64,000 nucleotides of DNA from Chroococcopsis sp964623815 (lineage in GTDB: Bacteria; Cyanobacteriota; Cyanobacteriia; Cyanobacteriales; Microcystaceae). Position 1 is the first letter of the stretch. Every line of letters starts with the position of its first letter. Of this stretch, positions 42,562 through 51,568 are shown one piece after another. Below the pieces are notes generated by a model. That model saw only the letters and a program-made list of their open reading frames with translations. It searched no databases and was not told the DNA's origin. The stretch is taken from positions 1 to 64,000 of the forward strand of contig CAZUVR010000013.1 in NCBI GenBank assembly GCA_964623815.1, read 5' to 3'. A program made the translations under genes and the position numbers.

Positions 42562-43887
42562 ATGAACCTAGAATCCTTCTTAGAAATGATTAATTATCAA
42601 TTATTAGGGCTGAACAATCGTCCCTTAAACCATGCAGAGACTCTTATCTTACAAGGAATATGGGAAAAGGAAACTTATCAGGTCATAGCCGATCGAGGTG
42701 GTTACAGTTCAGGTTATCTTACTAATGTGGTAGCCCCGGAATTGTGCCGCAAACTCTCAGAATTAGTCGGGCAGAGAGTAACGAAAAAGAATTGCCGAAT
42801 TTTACTAGAATCCTATTTCACCAATCAAGCCACCCCTCACATCCCTCCATCTATCCAAGGAAATATTCAACGCAAAAACTATAATTATGCTTATCCCAGC
42901 GGGGCTATGCCTTTAGAGTCGGGATTCTATATCGAACGATCGCAACAAGAAGCCAAAACTTACAATGAAATAGAAACTGCCGGGGCATTAATTCGGATCA
43001 AGGCACCGCAAACAATGGGGAAAACTTCTCTGATGTTGAGAATCCTTGCTCATGCCGAAAGTCTAGAATATAAAACCATCACCCTCAACCTACAACAAAT
43101 AGACTCGGAACTTTTAACTAATCTCAATCGCTTTCTGCGTTGGCTATGTATCAATGTGGGCTATCAATTAAATATAGAGAATAAACTTGATGAATATTGG
43201 GATGAGGATATAGGTAGCAAAATCAGTTGTACTCTATACTTCCGTTATTTACTAGATCAGATTAAAACGCCACTGGTTTTAGCTTTAGATGAATGTCAAT
43301 ATATATTTGAATATCCCAATATCGCCAAAGATTTTTTTCCTTTATTACGCTCGTGGTATGAGGAAGCTAAAAGACAGCCGAGTTGGAAACAGTTGCGGAC
43401 TATCGTAGTGCATTCGACGGAAATTTACGTACCTTTGCAGTTAACCCAATCGCCTTTTAATGTAGGTTTGCCCATTCAATTAGAAATGTTTACGCCCGCT
43501 CAAGTCAAATTATTAGCAGAACGTTACTCGCTAACGATTAACGATGTAGAGGTAGAGAAAATAATGACCTTTTTGGGCGGTCATCCTTTCTTGGTTCACC
43601 TGGCTTTATATCATTTCGCCATCGACCAATTAACCCTAGATGAACTCTTAGAAGGTGGTCAAAGTATTAAAAATATCTATGGTAACTATTTACAGAGACA
43701 TTGGTCGATCCTAGAACAAGAACCGCAATTATTATCAACTTTACAGCAGGCGATCTATAGCGATCGTCCCATAGCAGTCGATCGATTCATAGCCTACAAA
43801 TTATCTAGCATGGGGCTAGTGAAAAGCAGTAATCAAGAAATCACCCCTAGCTGTGACTTATATAGAGAGTATTTCCAGATGACCTAG
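42562..43887 (+). CDS. AAA-like ATPase with N-terminal HTH (vMAP-type)
   Basis: A 441-residue protein. Residues 5-90 fit the N-terminal HTH domain of vWA-MoxR-associated proteins (NRPLNHAETLILQGIWEKETY). From about 115 on it is an AAA-like (AAA_35) domain: Walker A PQTMGKTS (Gly153-Lys154-Thr155) and Walker B LALDE (Asp243-Glu244). Such STAND-like ATPases are often stress or defence sensors in cyanobacteria, here without an attached effector. The ATG at 42562 was chosen over a TTG at 42529, but no clear ribosome site is present for either. Confidence 0.72.
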   Translation: MNLESFLEMINYQLLGLNNRPLNHAETLILQGIWEKETYQVIADRGGYSSGYLTNVVAPELCRKLSELVGQRVTKKNCRILLESYFTNQATPHIPPSIQGNIQRKNYNYAYPSGAMPLESGFYIERSQQEAKTYNEIETAGALIRIKAPQTMGKTSLMLRILAHAESLEYKTITLNLQQIDSELLTNLNRFLRWLCINVGYQLNIENKLDEYWDEDIGSKISCTLYFRYLLDQIKTPLVLALDECQYIFEYPNIAKDFFPLLRSWYEEAKRQPSWKQLRTIVVHSTEIYVPLQLTQSPFNVGLPIQLEMFTPAQVKLLAERYSLTINDVEVEKIMTFLGGHPFLVHLALYHFAIDQLTLDELLEGGQSIKNIYGNYLQRHWSILEQEPQLLSTLQQAIYSDRPIAVDRFIAYKLSSMGLVKSSNQEITPSCDLYREYFQMT

Positions 43888-43916
43888 CTTTAGGGCGGGA
43901 ATTGAAAATAGTTCAT

Positions 43917-43933
43917 GATTCCCGATTCCCAAT
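43917..43933. repeat. Short heptamer repeat (GATTCCC units)
   Basis: Two and a half head-to-tail 7-base units (GATT CCCGATT CCCAAT) between the AAA-like gene and flv3. They are the same units as in the array at 15760. Confidence 0.5.
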
Positions 43934-43993
43934 TTCTCAGATAAAGTGCTGTATATTGTAAAGAAAAGAAAAATATTTTAAAGGAGGGGGTTG

Positions 43994-45721
43994 ATGGTTG
44001 CAACACCTATCAAGACAGAAAAACGGTTAACGATGCAAGTAGCCGACTTAACCAGCGATATTACCGCTATTCGCTCTCTAGATTGGGATAGAGATAGATT
44101 CGATATAGAATTCGGTTTACAAAACGGCACTACCTATAATTCCTATCTCATTAGAGGGGAAAAAATAGCTTTAGTCGATACCTCTCATGAAAAATTCCGC
44201 TCTTTATATTTCGATGCCCTCAACGGTTTAATTAATCCTCAAGAAATCGATTATTTAATCATCAGCCATACAGAACCCGATCATAGCGGTTTGGTCAGGG
44301 ATATTTTACAGTTAGTACCCGATATAACCGTAGTTGGGGCAAAAGTGGCGATTCAATTTTTAGAGAATTTAGTCCATCACGAGTTTAAAAGACAGATCGT
44401 AAAAAACGGCGATCGTTTAGACTTGGGAAAAGGGCACGAATTAGAATTCGTCAACGCTCCTAACTTACACTGGCCCGATACTATTTTCACCTACGATCGC
44501 GGCACCGGCATCCTCTTCACCTGCGATGCCTTCGGTATGCACTACTGCTCCGATAAACTCTTCGATGAGAATTTGAGCGCAATCGAGCCGGACTATCGTT
44601 TCTACTACGAGTGTCTGATGGCTCCTAACGCCCGCTCGGTGCTATCGGCGATGAATCGGATGGAACAATTGGGTACGATTAATCTAGTCGCCAACGGTCA
44701 CGGCCCTTTACTGAGTCATAATGTTAACGAACTATTAGGGCGTTATCGCTCCTGGAGTCAAGAACAAACGAAAGGAGAAAAAACCGTCGCCGTCTTCTAC
44801 GCCTCCGATTACGGCTATAGCGATCGATTGGCTCAGGCGATCGCTAAAGGGGTAACGAAAACGGGCACGGCAGTGGAAATGTTCGATCTCAAGGCGGCTG
44901 ATCCTCAAGAGGTAAAAGAATTAGCATCTAACGCCGTGGGTGTTATCATCGGTACACCACCGGCAGAGGGAGGATACAGTCAGGAAATCACCGCCAATAT
45001 CGGTACTATTCTAGCCTCGGTCAACCCGAAACAGTATATCGGGGTATTTGAGGCCTGCGGGGGCGATGATGAACCGGTTTATCCCCTGTTCAATAAATTC
45101 CGAGAGATCGGTTTAATCAAAGCTTTTGAACCGATTCGCGTCTCTGGACAACCTACGGAAGCTCTCTATCAACTCTGTGAAGAGTCCGGTACCGACTTGG
45201 GGCAGGCATTAACTCAAAATACTAAAGTCAAACAGCGGAAATCTCTAGATACGGATTTGGATAAGGCAATCGGTAGAATTAGCGGAGGCCTGTATATCAT
45301 CACCACCAGAAAAGGCGACTTATCCGGGGCGATGGTGGCTTCCTGGGTGACACAGGCGAGTTTCGATCCTCCTGGTTTTACAGTGGCGGTGGCGAAAGAT
45401 AGAGCGATCGAATCCTTACTGCACGTCGGCGATACATTCGTTCTCAATATCCTGGAAGAGGGTAACTACCAATTTCTCATTAAACATTTTCTCAAACGTT
45501 TCGCCCCCGGTGCAGACCGTTTCGCCGGTGTGAAAACTCAACCCGCGAGCAATGGCTCACCGATTCTCAATGACGCTCTAGCTTATTTAGAGTGCGAGGT
45601 GGTTAGCCGGATGGAGTGCAGCGATCATTGGATCGTTTACAGTAAGGTTAGTGCTGGGCGTGTTTCTAAACCAGATGCCCTAACCGCAGTACATCATCGG
45701 AAAGTGGGCAATTATTATTAG
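43994..45721 (+). CDS. flv3: Flavodiiron protein Flv3
   Basis: A 575-residue three-domain protein: metallo-beta-lactamase-like diiron domain (1-255), flavodoxin (about 260-400) and the cyanobacterial C-terminal flavin-reductase domain (about 420-575). It passes photosystem I electrons to O2, making water (Mehler-like reaction). The diiron ligands are canonical (His92-x-Glu94-x-Asp96-His97; also PNLHWPD, TCDAFG, NGHGP), which fits Flv3/Flv4 rather than Flv1/Flv2; the end VHHRKVGNYY and SLDWDRDRFDIEFGLQ match Flv3. ATG 43994 follows AAGGAGG. No flv1 partner is adjacent. A hairpin terminator follows. Confidence 0.88.
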   Translation: MVATPIKTEKRLTMQVADLTSDITAIRSLDWDRDRFDIEFGLQNGTTYNSYLIRGEKIALVDTSHEKFRSLYFDALNGLINPQEIDYLIISHTEPDHSGLVRDILQLVPDITVVGAKVAIQFLENLVHHEFKRQIVKNGDRLDLGKGHELEFVNAPNLHWPDTIFTYDRGTGILFTCDAFGMHYCSDKLFDENLSAIEPDYRFYYECLMAPNARSVLSAMNRMEQLGTINLVANGHGPLLSHNVNELLGRYRSWSQEQTKGEKTVAVFYASDYGYSDRLAQAIAKGVTKTGTAVEMFDLKAADPQEVKELASNAVGVIIGTPPAEGGYSQEITANIGTILASVNPKQYIGVFEACGGDDEPVYPLFNKFREIGLIKAFEPIRVSGQPTEALYQLCEESGTDLGQALTQNTKVKQRKSLDTDLDKAIGRISGGLYIITTRKGDLSGAMVASWVTQASFDPPGFTVAVAKDRAIESLLHVGDTFVLNILEEGNYQFLIKHFLKRFAPGADRFAGVKTQPASNGSPILNDALAYLECEVVSRMECSDHWIVYSKVSAGRVSKPDALTAVHHRKVGNYY

Positions 45722-45737
45722 AGAAATGAAGATTAAG

Positions 45738-45767
45738 AAGAGAGGAATGAGTGGTCTCTCCTCTTTT
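45738..45767 (+). terminator. Intrinsic terminator of flv3
   Basis: AAGAGAGGA (45738-45746) pairs with TCCTCTTTT (45759-45767), with one G-T pair. It lies 17 bases behind the flv3 stop and ends in a T-rich strand. Confidence 0.6.
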
Positions 45768-45810
45768 CTCAAGTTATTTTAGAGATAGATATTCATTGAG
45801 AATCTAGGAT

Positions 45811-46449
45811 ATGTCTACCACTCTACAACAATGGGCTTACTCCGCCTGGCACCTTCTGAGCCATAGTAATCGTTTCATGGCGTGGAATTTATTTCTAGCT
45901 TTTGTGCCTTTGATGTTGAGCGTCTGGCTGTTCCGAAGTTCTCGAAAACCGAATTGGTTGTGGTGGGTAGTCCTATTAGTATTTATGGCTTTTCTTCCCA
46001 ACGCGCCCTACGTCCTTACCGATGTGATTCATTTAATTGAACTAGTTGAAAGGCGTTTATCGGTTTGGGCGGTAACTTTGATCCTCATCCCCCAATATAC
46101 TTTATTCCTGCTCCTCGGTTTTCAAGCTTACGCCATCTCCTTAATCAATCTGGGCTATTATCTGAAAAAAACCAAGTATCAAGTTTATATCCCCGTAGTA
46201 GAGTTCACTATACATATCTTATGTGCGATCGGTATTTATTTGGGCCGCTTCCAACGTTACAACAGTTGGGATTTTCTCACTCAACCTTACGCGATCGCGG
46301 GTAGTTTATTAGATAACTTTAGCAGTAAGTATCCTCTACTAATTATGGCTATTACTACCGTAGTTCTGGCGGTTTTATATTGGATAGTGAAACAGGCGGA
46401 TTTAGGCATAGCAATGAGACTGAAGGAGAATCGAGGTAGGTTTAATTAA
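45811..46449 (+). CDS. DUF1361 membrane protein
   Basis: A 212-residue integral membrane protein with about six hydrophobic helices. The family block FLPNAPYVLTDVIHL is at about residue 66-80 and YLGRFQRYNSWDFL near 145. DUF1361 has no established function. It stands 89 bases after flv3, beyond a terminator, so it is likely transcribed on its own. Confidence 0.8.
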   Translation: MSTTLQQWAYSAWHLLSHSNRFMAWNLFLAFVPLMLSVWLFRSSRKPNWLWWVVLLVFMAFLPNAPYVLTDVIHLIELVERRLSVWAVTLILIPQYTLFLLLGFQAYAISLINLGYYLKKTKYQVYIPVVEFTIHILCAIGIYLGRFQRYNSWDFLTQPYAIAGSLLDNFSSKYPLLIMAITTVVLAVLYWIVKQADLGIAMRLKENRGRFN

Positions 46450-46867
46450 AAAATTTGCAGATTCACTCTCACGGTGTAGGGGTAAAGAAAAAGGTTTATT
46501 GGCACGGAGGCGTTTATCTTGACGTAAATTCGTTAAAGATGAACTTAATTCTAGTTGAAGTTCAAGTTGCTTAAATTCTAAAGCCATCTACTTTATCGTT
46601 AGAAATTAATGCCCTGACTCACTATCTTAACAAACTATTATATCGGCAGTTTAGCCTTAGGCCTGCCTGACTACCTCTAGAGCAGGAAAGTATTACCCCG
46701 CCCATCGAAAAGGCTAACGGCTCACTCGTAATTATTGCCTATTCGTTTTCGATAACATAGGTTATTGTAGTAATAAGCCTTATTTCGCTCTCACACCTCT
46801 CCAGGGAACATATACAGCATTTTTAGCTAAGTTAGCAATTTTTGTAATATATTTTAACTTTGTGTGG
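46450..46867. other. Intergenic region without a clear gene
   Basis: About 410 bases between the DUF1361 gene and the lipoprotein gene. A minus-strand frame of 61 codons (46402-46587) begins ATGGCTTTAGAATTTAAG but overlaps the DUF1361 end and lacks a ribosome site. No repeat or RNA gene is recognised; the right part probably holds the promoter of the lipoprotein gene. Confidence 0.5.
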
Positions 46868-47635
46868 ATGAAGGTGAATAAAATCAATCGAAACTATTTA
46901 CAGATAACCCTAGCCGGCTCGGTTTTGACCTTATTATTAACCGGTTGCCCCTCGGGACAACCGAGCCAAACCATAACTCAGGAAAGCCCGGCACCGACAC
47001 CAACGCCGGCGGCTACTCCTGCGCCTAGCCCGACACCGGCGGCCCCCACGAATACGGCTACCGCTACCGTACCCATAGCGGGACTCATTCCCTCCACAGA
47101 TCCGGCCGCGAGGAAGCAGGCGATCGCCAAGCAAAGAACCGATCCCTTTACTGGTATCTCGATTCAGCCCACAATTACGGTCATTCCAGAAATCGTCACT
47201 GCGGTACCAGTACCGACAACGATAACAACTCCATCAGGGGGAGCTAACTCATCGCGGGGAAGGGGAGGCTCAACAGCCGGGGGAGCTAAAAAAACGGCGT
47301 TACGCCCGCCTATAGTGCGACCAGTGCAGCCGCCGCCACCACCACCACCGAACCCGGCTGAAGCGAAGGGAGTTCTAGTTTCTGGAATCATTCAGCTCGG
47401 TAATATCCCCCTCGCAGTAGTACAGGCTCCAGGGGAAAGAACCGAAAGGAGAGTGACCACCGGGGCGAGATTGTCGAACGGGCAGGTATTGGTAAAAGCG
47501 ATCGATACCAATCCAGACAATCCCAGCGTTACCCTAGAACAATACGGGATTAGCGTAGTCAGAAGATTGGGAGAAGGTATTGAAAAACCGAACCCCTCTC
47601 AACCCCCTAACCCCCAAGCCAAGATAATTTTTTAG
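46868..47635 (+). CDS. Proline-rich lipoprotein
   Basis: A 255-residue predicted lipoprotein: signal with lipobox LLTGC near residue 28, then a low-complexity Pro/Ala/Thr stretch (about 30-70), a region with TDPFTGISIQPTITV, a Gly/Arg/Pro-rich linker including a run of prolines (near 155), and a C-terminal beta-rich domain (165-255) with GVLVSGIIQLGNIPLAVVQAPG. The last part resembles pilus-assembly PilP-like domains, but only weakly. It may be a cell-envelope assembly factor. ATG 46868 is preferred over GTG 46862. The next gene starts 16 bases later. Confidence 0.68.
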   Translation: MKVNKINRNYLQITLAGSVLTLLLTGCPSGQPSQTITQESPAPTPTPAATPAPSPTPAAPTNTATATVPIAGLIPSTDPAARKQAIAKQRTDPFTGISIQPTITVIPEIVTAVPVPTTITTPSGGANSSRGRGGSTAGGAKKTALRPPIVRPVQPPPPPPPNPAEAKGVLVSGIIQLGNIPLAVVQAPGERTERRVTTGARLSNGQVLVKAIDTNPDNPSVTLEQYGISVVRRLGEGIEKPNPSQPPNPQAKIIF

Positions 47636-47651
47636 TAAGGAGTTTTAAGTT

Positions 47652-47924
47652 TTGCACACAATCGCTCAAAATCAGTCACAAACGATCGTCTTTACCGATC
47701 TATCCCTGGCTATCTATCGAGAAATAGAGGCGCACTTACGACAGGTAAAAGGGGTCAACCCATCTCTACTGCCCCAGACAAAAGAGGAATTCGATTATAC
47801 TAGTAGCCAGATCGGGGGATTAAAAATCGATTACACCGAAGAATGGCAGGAAAGCGATCGCCCGATCGTGGCTTCGATCTTGAACTATTACAGAGAACGT
47901 TATTTTTCTACGCTAACTCTCTGA
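47652..47924 (+). CDS. Conserved-type hypothetical protein, 90 aa, TTG start
   Basis: A 90-residue acidic soluble protein beginning at TTG 47652 with AAGGAG about 10 bases before it. The centre reads REIEAHLRQVKGVNPSLLPQ and the end YYRERYFSTLTL. No domain is recognised. It follows the lipoprotein gene by 16 bases and overlaps the convergent NTF2-like gene by 25 bases at the stops. Confidence 0.6.
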   Translation: MHTIAQNQSQTIVFTDLSLAIYREIEAHLRQVKGVNPSLLPQTKEEFDYTSSQIGGLKIDYTEEWQESDRPIVASILNYYRERYFSTLTL

Positions 47925-48721
47925 GTCACCAGAATCATACCGTCTCCCTGAATTAAAAGAGCGGATAGCCAGTGATTTTCGGGTTTGGCGGGGGCCTTAA
48001 CCCGTTTAAACAGTCCCCCCGCTGGTAATAACTCGAGGTCGATCTCTTTGGGATTTACATAACGCTCAAAATCGACTTTTTCATCCATAGCGGTGCCAGC
48101 TAAAAGATTATCGCCGATCGGCTCCAACACGATAACATCAAAGTCGAACTGTTGACCGACTTTCACCCTGTCAGGAACGCGAACCTCGATCTTAGGGGGA
48201 TTACTACCAGAAGAAAGGCGAACCTGTTCGCTCAAAATATCCTGAGAGATTAACTTATTATTCAGGAAAGTTTGGCGAGAACGAACGGTAGCCACCATAT
48301 CCACATCCCTACCGCTCTGATTGCGTGTCCCCTCTACTTTAGTCAAGGTTTGAACTACCAATTTATTGCCAGAACGGTTCCAGGATTCGATCTCGGTAGT
48401 ATATTTAATATTCTTATATCTTTCCCATAGATTAAGTAAAGCCTTTTTCGTTTCTTCCGAATTCAATCCGTCAGAATTAGTGAACTCGGGGCTATAGAAA
48501 GCCATTACCCCTTTAATATCGTGTCGATTGGCGGCGGTTTGAATTTCATTAATAACAGTTTTTAACTCTACTGGCGCGGTATCGGCTTTGTCTGCGCGAA
48601 CCGAAGAAGCCGTTCCTAAAGCTAAGCCTAAACCCAATATCAAAGATAAAGACAGTCGGCGGGATTTAGAAAAAAAGCGTTTGTAGAGTATTCTATGGTT
48701 AAACATCAGATTGTGAAACAA
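47900..48721 (-). CDS. Exported NTF2-like domain protein
   Basis: A 273-residue protein. A signal peptide (about 1-43, ending SSVRADKA) is followed by an NTF2/SnoaL-like domain (50-165: ANRHDIKGVMAFYSPEFTNSDG) and a C-terminal beta-rich part. Such domains bind small ligands or serve as scaffolds. It is divergent from murG with 31 bases between the starts, so their promoters overlap. Confidence 0.7.
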   Translation of the reverse strand: MFHNLMFNHRILYKRFFSKSRRLSLSLILGLGLALGTASSVRADKADTAPVELKTVINEIQTAANRHDIKGVMAFYSPEFTNSDGLNSEETKKALLNLWERYKNIKYTTEIESWNRSGNKLVVQTLTKVEGTRNQSGRDVDMVATVRSRQTFLNNKLISQDILSEQVRLSSGSNPPKIEVRVPDRVKVGQQFDFDVIVLEPIGDNLLAGTAMDEKVDFERYVNPKEIDLELLPAGGLFKRVKAPAKPENHWLSALLIQGDGMILVTQRVSVEK

Positions 48722-48752
48722 ACAGTTATTATACTAGCCCATCTTAGCGCAG

Positions 48753-49829
48753 ATGAATCAACGCAGACCCCGTTTATTGATCGCCGCCAGCGGTACTGGT
48801 GGACATCTATTCCCAGCCCTAGCCGTAGCCGAACAATTACCAGAATATAGTATCGAATGGCTGGGAGTACCGAACCGTTTAGAAACTACCTTAGTTCCGG
48901 AAGAATACCCTTTACATACCATCGCCATAGAAGGGTTTCAGGGCCGTCCGAGCCCGAAAACGATAAAAGTATTAGCCCGTCAGATAGGAGCCGTATTCAC
49001 GGTGAAAAAACTCCTACAGGGAAAAGAAATCGATGTTCTCTTTACCACCGGGGGTTACATAGCCGGCCCGTCAATTCTGGCAGCCCGTTGGTTAAACATC
49101 CCCGTCATCCTGCACGAATCCAATTCCATCCCTGGTAAAGTTACCCGTTTCCTGAGCAAATTCTGTGACTTGGTGGCTTTAGGTTTTACGGAAGCGTCGG
49201 GCTACTTACCCGGCGTGGCGACGAAATGGGTCAGTACACCAGTTCGGGAACAGTTCCGCCACCCTCAAGCTTTAAATTTACCCATCCCCGAATCGGCTTT
49301 CGTCATCGCCGTCATGGGAGGTTCTCAAGGAGCGATCGCGCTTAATGATTTAGTACGTGCTTGTGCTGGCGAATGGTTCGCTCAAGGGGCTTATGTAGTC
49401 CATTTAACCGGAGAAAAAGACCCTAATAGGGGTAGTCTCAACCATCCCCAATATATTGAATTACCCTTCTATGACAACATGGCGGGATTGATGCAGCGGG
49501 CGGACTTAGCTATAAGTCGCTCTGGTTCCGGCAGCCTCACAGAATTAGCAATTACTGGCACACCATCGATATTAATCCCCTATCCTTTCGCCGCAGAAGA
49601 CCATCAATTTTATAACGCCCAAGTCTTTGCTAAAGCCGGTGCCGCCTATGTTTATCGACAGAGCGAGATTACACCAGAGCAATTGACGGCAGAGGTGAAA
49701 AAGTTAATATCTTCTCCGGAGACTTTAAAACAGATGGGAGAGAAAACAGAAACTCTAGCTGTTAGAGATAGCGCTTTACAACTCGCGGATCTAATCCGGG
49801 AACTGTATAGGAATAAGAATTCAATTTAA
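48753..49829 (+). CDS. murG: UDP-GlcNAc--lipid I transferase MurG
   Basis: A 358-residue GT-B glycosyltransferase that adds GlcNAc to lipid I to make lipid II, at the inner face of the membrane. The N-terminal loop AASGTGGHLFPALA (residues 12-25), TTGGYIAGP, HESNSIPG and the donor-binding SRSGSGSLTELAITGTPSILIPYPFAAEDHQ are all present. The size is normal. Confidence 0.95.
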   Translation: MNQRRPRLLIAASGTGGHLFPALAVAEQLPEYSIEWLGVPNRLETTLVPEEYPLHTIAIEGFQGRPSPKTIKVLARQIGAVFTVKKLLQGKEIDVLFTTGGYIAGPSILAARWLNIPVILHESNSIPGKVTRFLSKFCDLVALGFTEASGYLPGVATKWVSTPVREQFRHPQALNLPIPESAFVIAVMGGSQGAIALNDLVRACAGEWFAQGAYVVHLTGEKDPNRGSLNHPQYIELPFYDNMAGLMQRADLAISRSGSGSLTELAITGTPSILIPYPFAAEDHQFYNAQVFAKAGAAYVYRQSEITPEQLTAEVKKLISSPETLKQMGEKTETLAVRDSALQLADLIRELYRNKNSI

Positions 49830-50555
49830 TGAAGGAGGGTTTTTTCTCCGTCGGGAGAGATAGTGAGCATTTTAAAATATATACTGATGACAATATTTTA
49901 AAATAGTTAACTCTAATAAACCTGATTTCGGGATAAGACTTAATAGTGAGGAGGGGAATTGGTTTTCAGGAGGACCGGAGTTCGGGGTTTTTAATCCTGA
50001 TTCCGCGCCTCCTAACCCCTCTTGAAAAAGATTCTTTAACCCGCAGAAATATTAATTAACTTTTAATCCCCAATTCCGAACTCCGGTCCTCCAATGCCCA
50101 AGATGAGCGAACAATTGCTTAACCCGAACTGACGTTAAAATAAATCGGGGTGTAATGGATGAAAGCCTTATGGGTGTTGAATGTGACGAATATTATTGAT
50201 GGTGTGAATGCAATCACAAACACTTTAGACTATGCAAATAATCCCTCTATGCGATCGCATAATTTTTGTGTGGTAGGTAGTTGAGCGGAGAGGAAAAGTT
50301 AGGCTTTTTATCCATCACATCCATCACGCCGCTCTAGTCGTCGCTCTGTCTGCGGGCGCTAGTGTTGAAATCCTTTTAGGTGAGTCGTCTATTTTTCCTC
50401 ACGCTCGTAATTCCTCAGTTACACGTAGAAGTAGCTCAGTGTTGATCGGGGCTAATAGGGTGAGCTTATTATCCTCGGTTTAAATTCTCGTCCGCAAACC
50501 GAAAAATTGAAGCATTAATAGATTATTGTTGAAGAAAGATACTGGGAGGAAAGCG
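49830..50555. other. Long non-coding stretch with inverted repeat and tRNA-like remnant
   Basis: About 725 bases after murG without a gene. It holds a 17-base perfect inverted repeat with an 90-base spacer (49969-50092) and a sequence resembling a decayed tRNA (about 50425-50498). Nothing else is recognised. It opens an accessory patch that ends at truB. Confidence 0.6.
49969..50092. repeat. Inverted repeat, 17-base arms
   Basis: GGAGGACCGGAGTTCGG (49969-49985) is the exact reverse complement of 50076-50092. The inner flanks are partly complementary too (G-rich/TTTTTAAT against ATTAAAA-type). It could be a small non-autonomous element or a large RNA hairpin. Confidence 0.6.
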
Positions 50556-50975
50556 ATGGAAGTTCTCAGAACCTTGCGTTACAAGCGACATGAGTTTCGA
50601 CATAACCCTAAAACCAACGAAGCTAACTTGCTGATATTCGTGTACGATGTACCCTATTTTGATGCCTGCGGTATATTTCCCCCTTTTCATATAGCCAACC
50701 AGATATTCTCAAGCGGTGGCAGTGATGGTGGAATGAGTCCAGGGGCCACCTGGGAGCCATTTACGATCACTATAGAGGAGTACAATCATCTGGTGGTAGC
50801 GGTTAAAAATACGCCCATCGCAGAAATAAGTCCTTACGCTCGCTTCGCCCATCTAGCTATGAAATTCGATGAAACTTTTGACCACCTCACGGACAGATTT
50901 GAATGGATGGGAGAGGTCTGCAAAAAGCACAGGGCAAGATTTCACGAAGAATTGAAAAGTAAGAACGAATGGTAG
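50556..50975 (+). CDS. Hypothetical protein, 139 aa
   Basis: A 139-residue soluble protein; ATG 50556 has GGAGG six bases upstream. Visible features are a basic start (LRYKRHEFRHNP), a region VYDVPYFDACGIFPPF, a Gly/Ser loop SSGGSDGGMSPGATWEPF and a charged C-terminus. No family is recognised. It sits in the accessory patch upstream of the DUF1330 gene (39 bases). Confidence 0.6.
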   Translation: MEVLRTLRYKRHEFRHNPKTNEANLLIFVYDVPYFDACGIFPPFHIANQIFSSGGSDGGMSPGATWEPFTITIEEYNHLVVAVKNTPIAEISPYARFAHLAMKFDETFDHLTDRFEWMGEVCKKHRARFHEELKSKNEW

Positions 50976-51014
50976 ACTCATAGTTCCGATGATTTCTAAT
51001 TGACGGAGGGGATG

Positions 51015-51320
51015 ATGCCCGCTTACATGATCGTCATTGCAAAAATTACCGATAGAAATACCTTTATTTCTGGCTACGGTGTCGCCGCCGCTAAACTCGT
51101 CGAGCGGTTTGGAGGAAGATACGTTCTGCAAAAAGCGGGATTACAACTACTGGAAGGCAATTTCGGGGACGGTGGTAGCATGGTTATTTCCGAGTGGCCC
51201 AGCAAGGAGGCAGCACTCACCTTCTGGAATTCTCCCGAATACGCTGAAATTAAAAAGTTGCGAGATGGGCTTGCTGATTGCCAAATATTGCTGATCGAGG
51301 CGGATAGCATTAATGGCTGA
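51015..51320 (+). CDS. DUF1330-family protein
   Basis: A 101-residue protein with a ferredoxin-like (dimeric alpha/beta barrel) DUF1330 fold: PAYMIVIAKITDRNTF at the start, GGRYVLQKAG, and VISEWPSKEAALTFWNSPEYAEIKKLR near 62-88. The family is probably enzymatic or ligand-binding, without a fixed role. A GGAGG (51005-51009) precedes two adjacent ATG codons (51012, 51015). It is probably co-transcribed with the 139-residue gene upstream. Confidence 0.78.
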   Translation: MPAYMIVIAKITDRNTFISGYGVAAAKLVERFGGRYVLQKAGLQLLEGNFGDGGSMVISEWPSKEAALTFWNSPEYAEIKKLRDGLADCQILLIEADSING

Positions 51321-51568
51321 TTTCATCTAATACTAAATCCTGTTCTCAAAGGCTAAGAAATGAAGATTGGGAATCGGGAATCGGGAGTCGGGAATCGGGA
51401 TAAATATTTCTACTCCCTACTCCCTACTCCCTACTCCCCGGATCGTAAAAGGGTACTATGAAAAACGGATTTAGTATGATAAGGATTTCAGCTAATGTTA
51501 CCTGAGAGGTAATATTATGATATTTGTTCGTCCCTATTGAAGTAAAAGCTTCAGCTTATCTATAAGGA
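51321..51568. other. Intergenic region with heptamer hairpin
   Basis: About 250 bases without gene. Its only feature is the heptamer array listed separately, followed by AT-rich DNA. Confidence 0.5.
51369..51438. repeat. Double heptamer array (GGGAATC/GGGAGTC then TACTCCC)
   Basis: Four G-rich units (GGGAATC, GGGAATC, GGGAGTC, GGGAATC at 51369-51396) are followed, after a short AT-rich spacer, by four copies of TACTCCC (51411-51438). The two halves are nearly complementary (GGGAGT with ACTCCC), so the array can fold into a hairpin. It lies after the DUF1330 gene. Confidence 0.75.

Noticed and set aside
46402..46587. 61-codon minus-strand frame after DUF1361
   Set aside because: Overlaps the end of DUF1361, no ribosome site, no family. 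Mentioned only in the intergenic entry.
51369..51438. CRISPR array
   Set aside because: Units are 7 bases with no spacers, and no cas genes are in the window.
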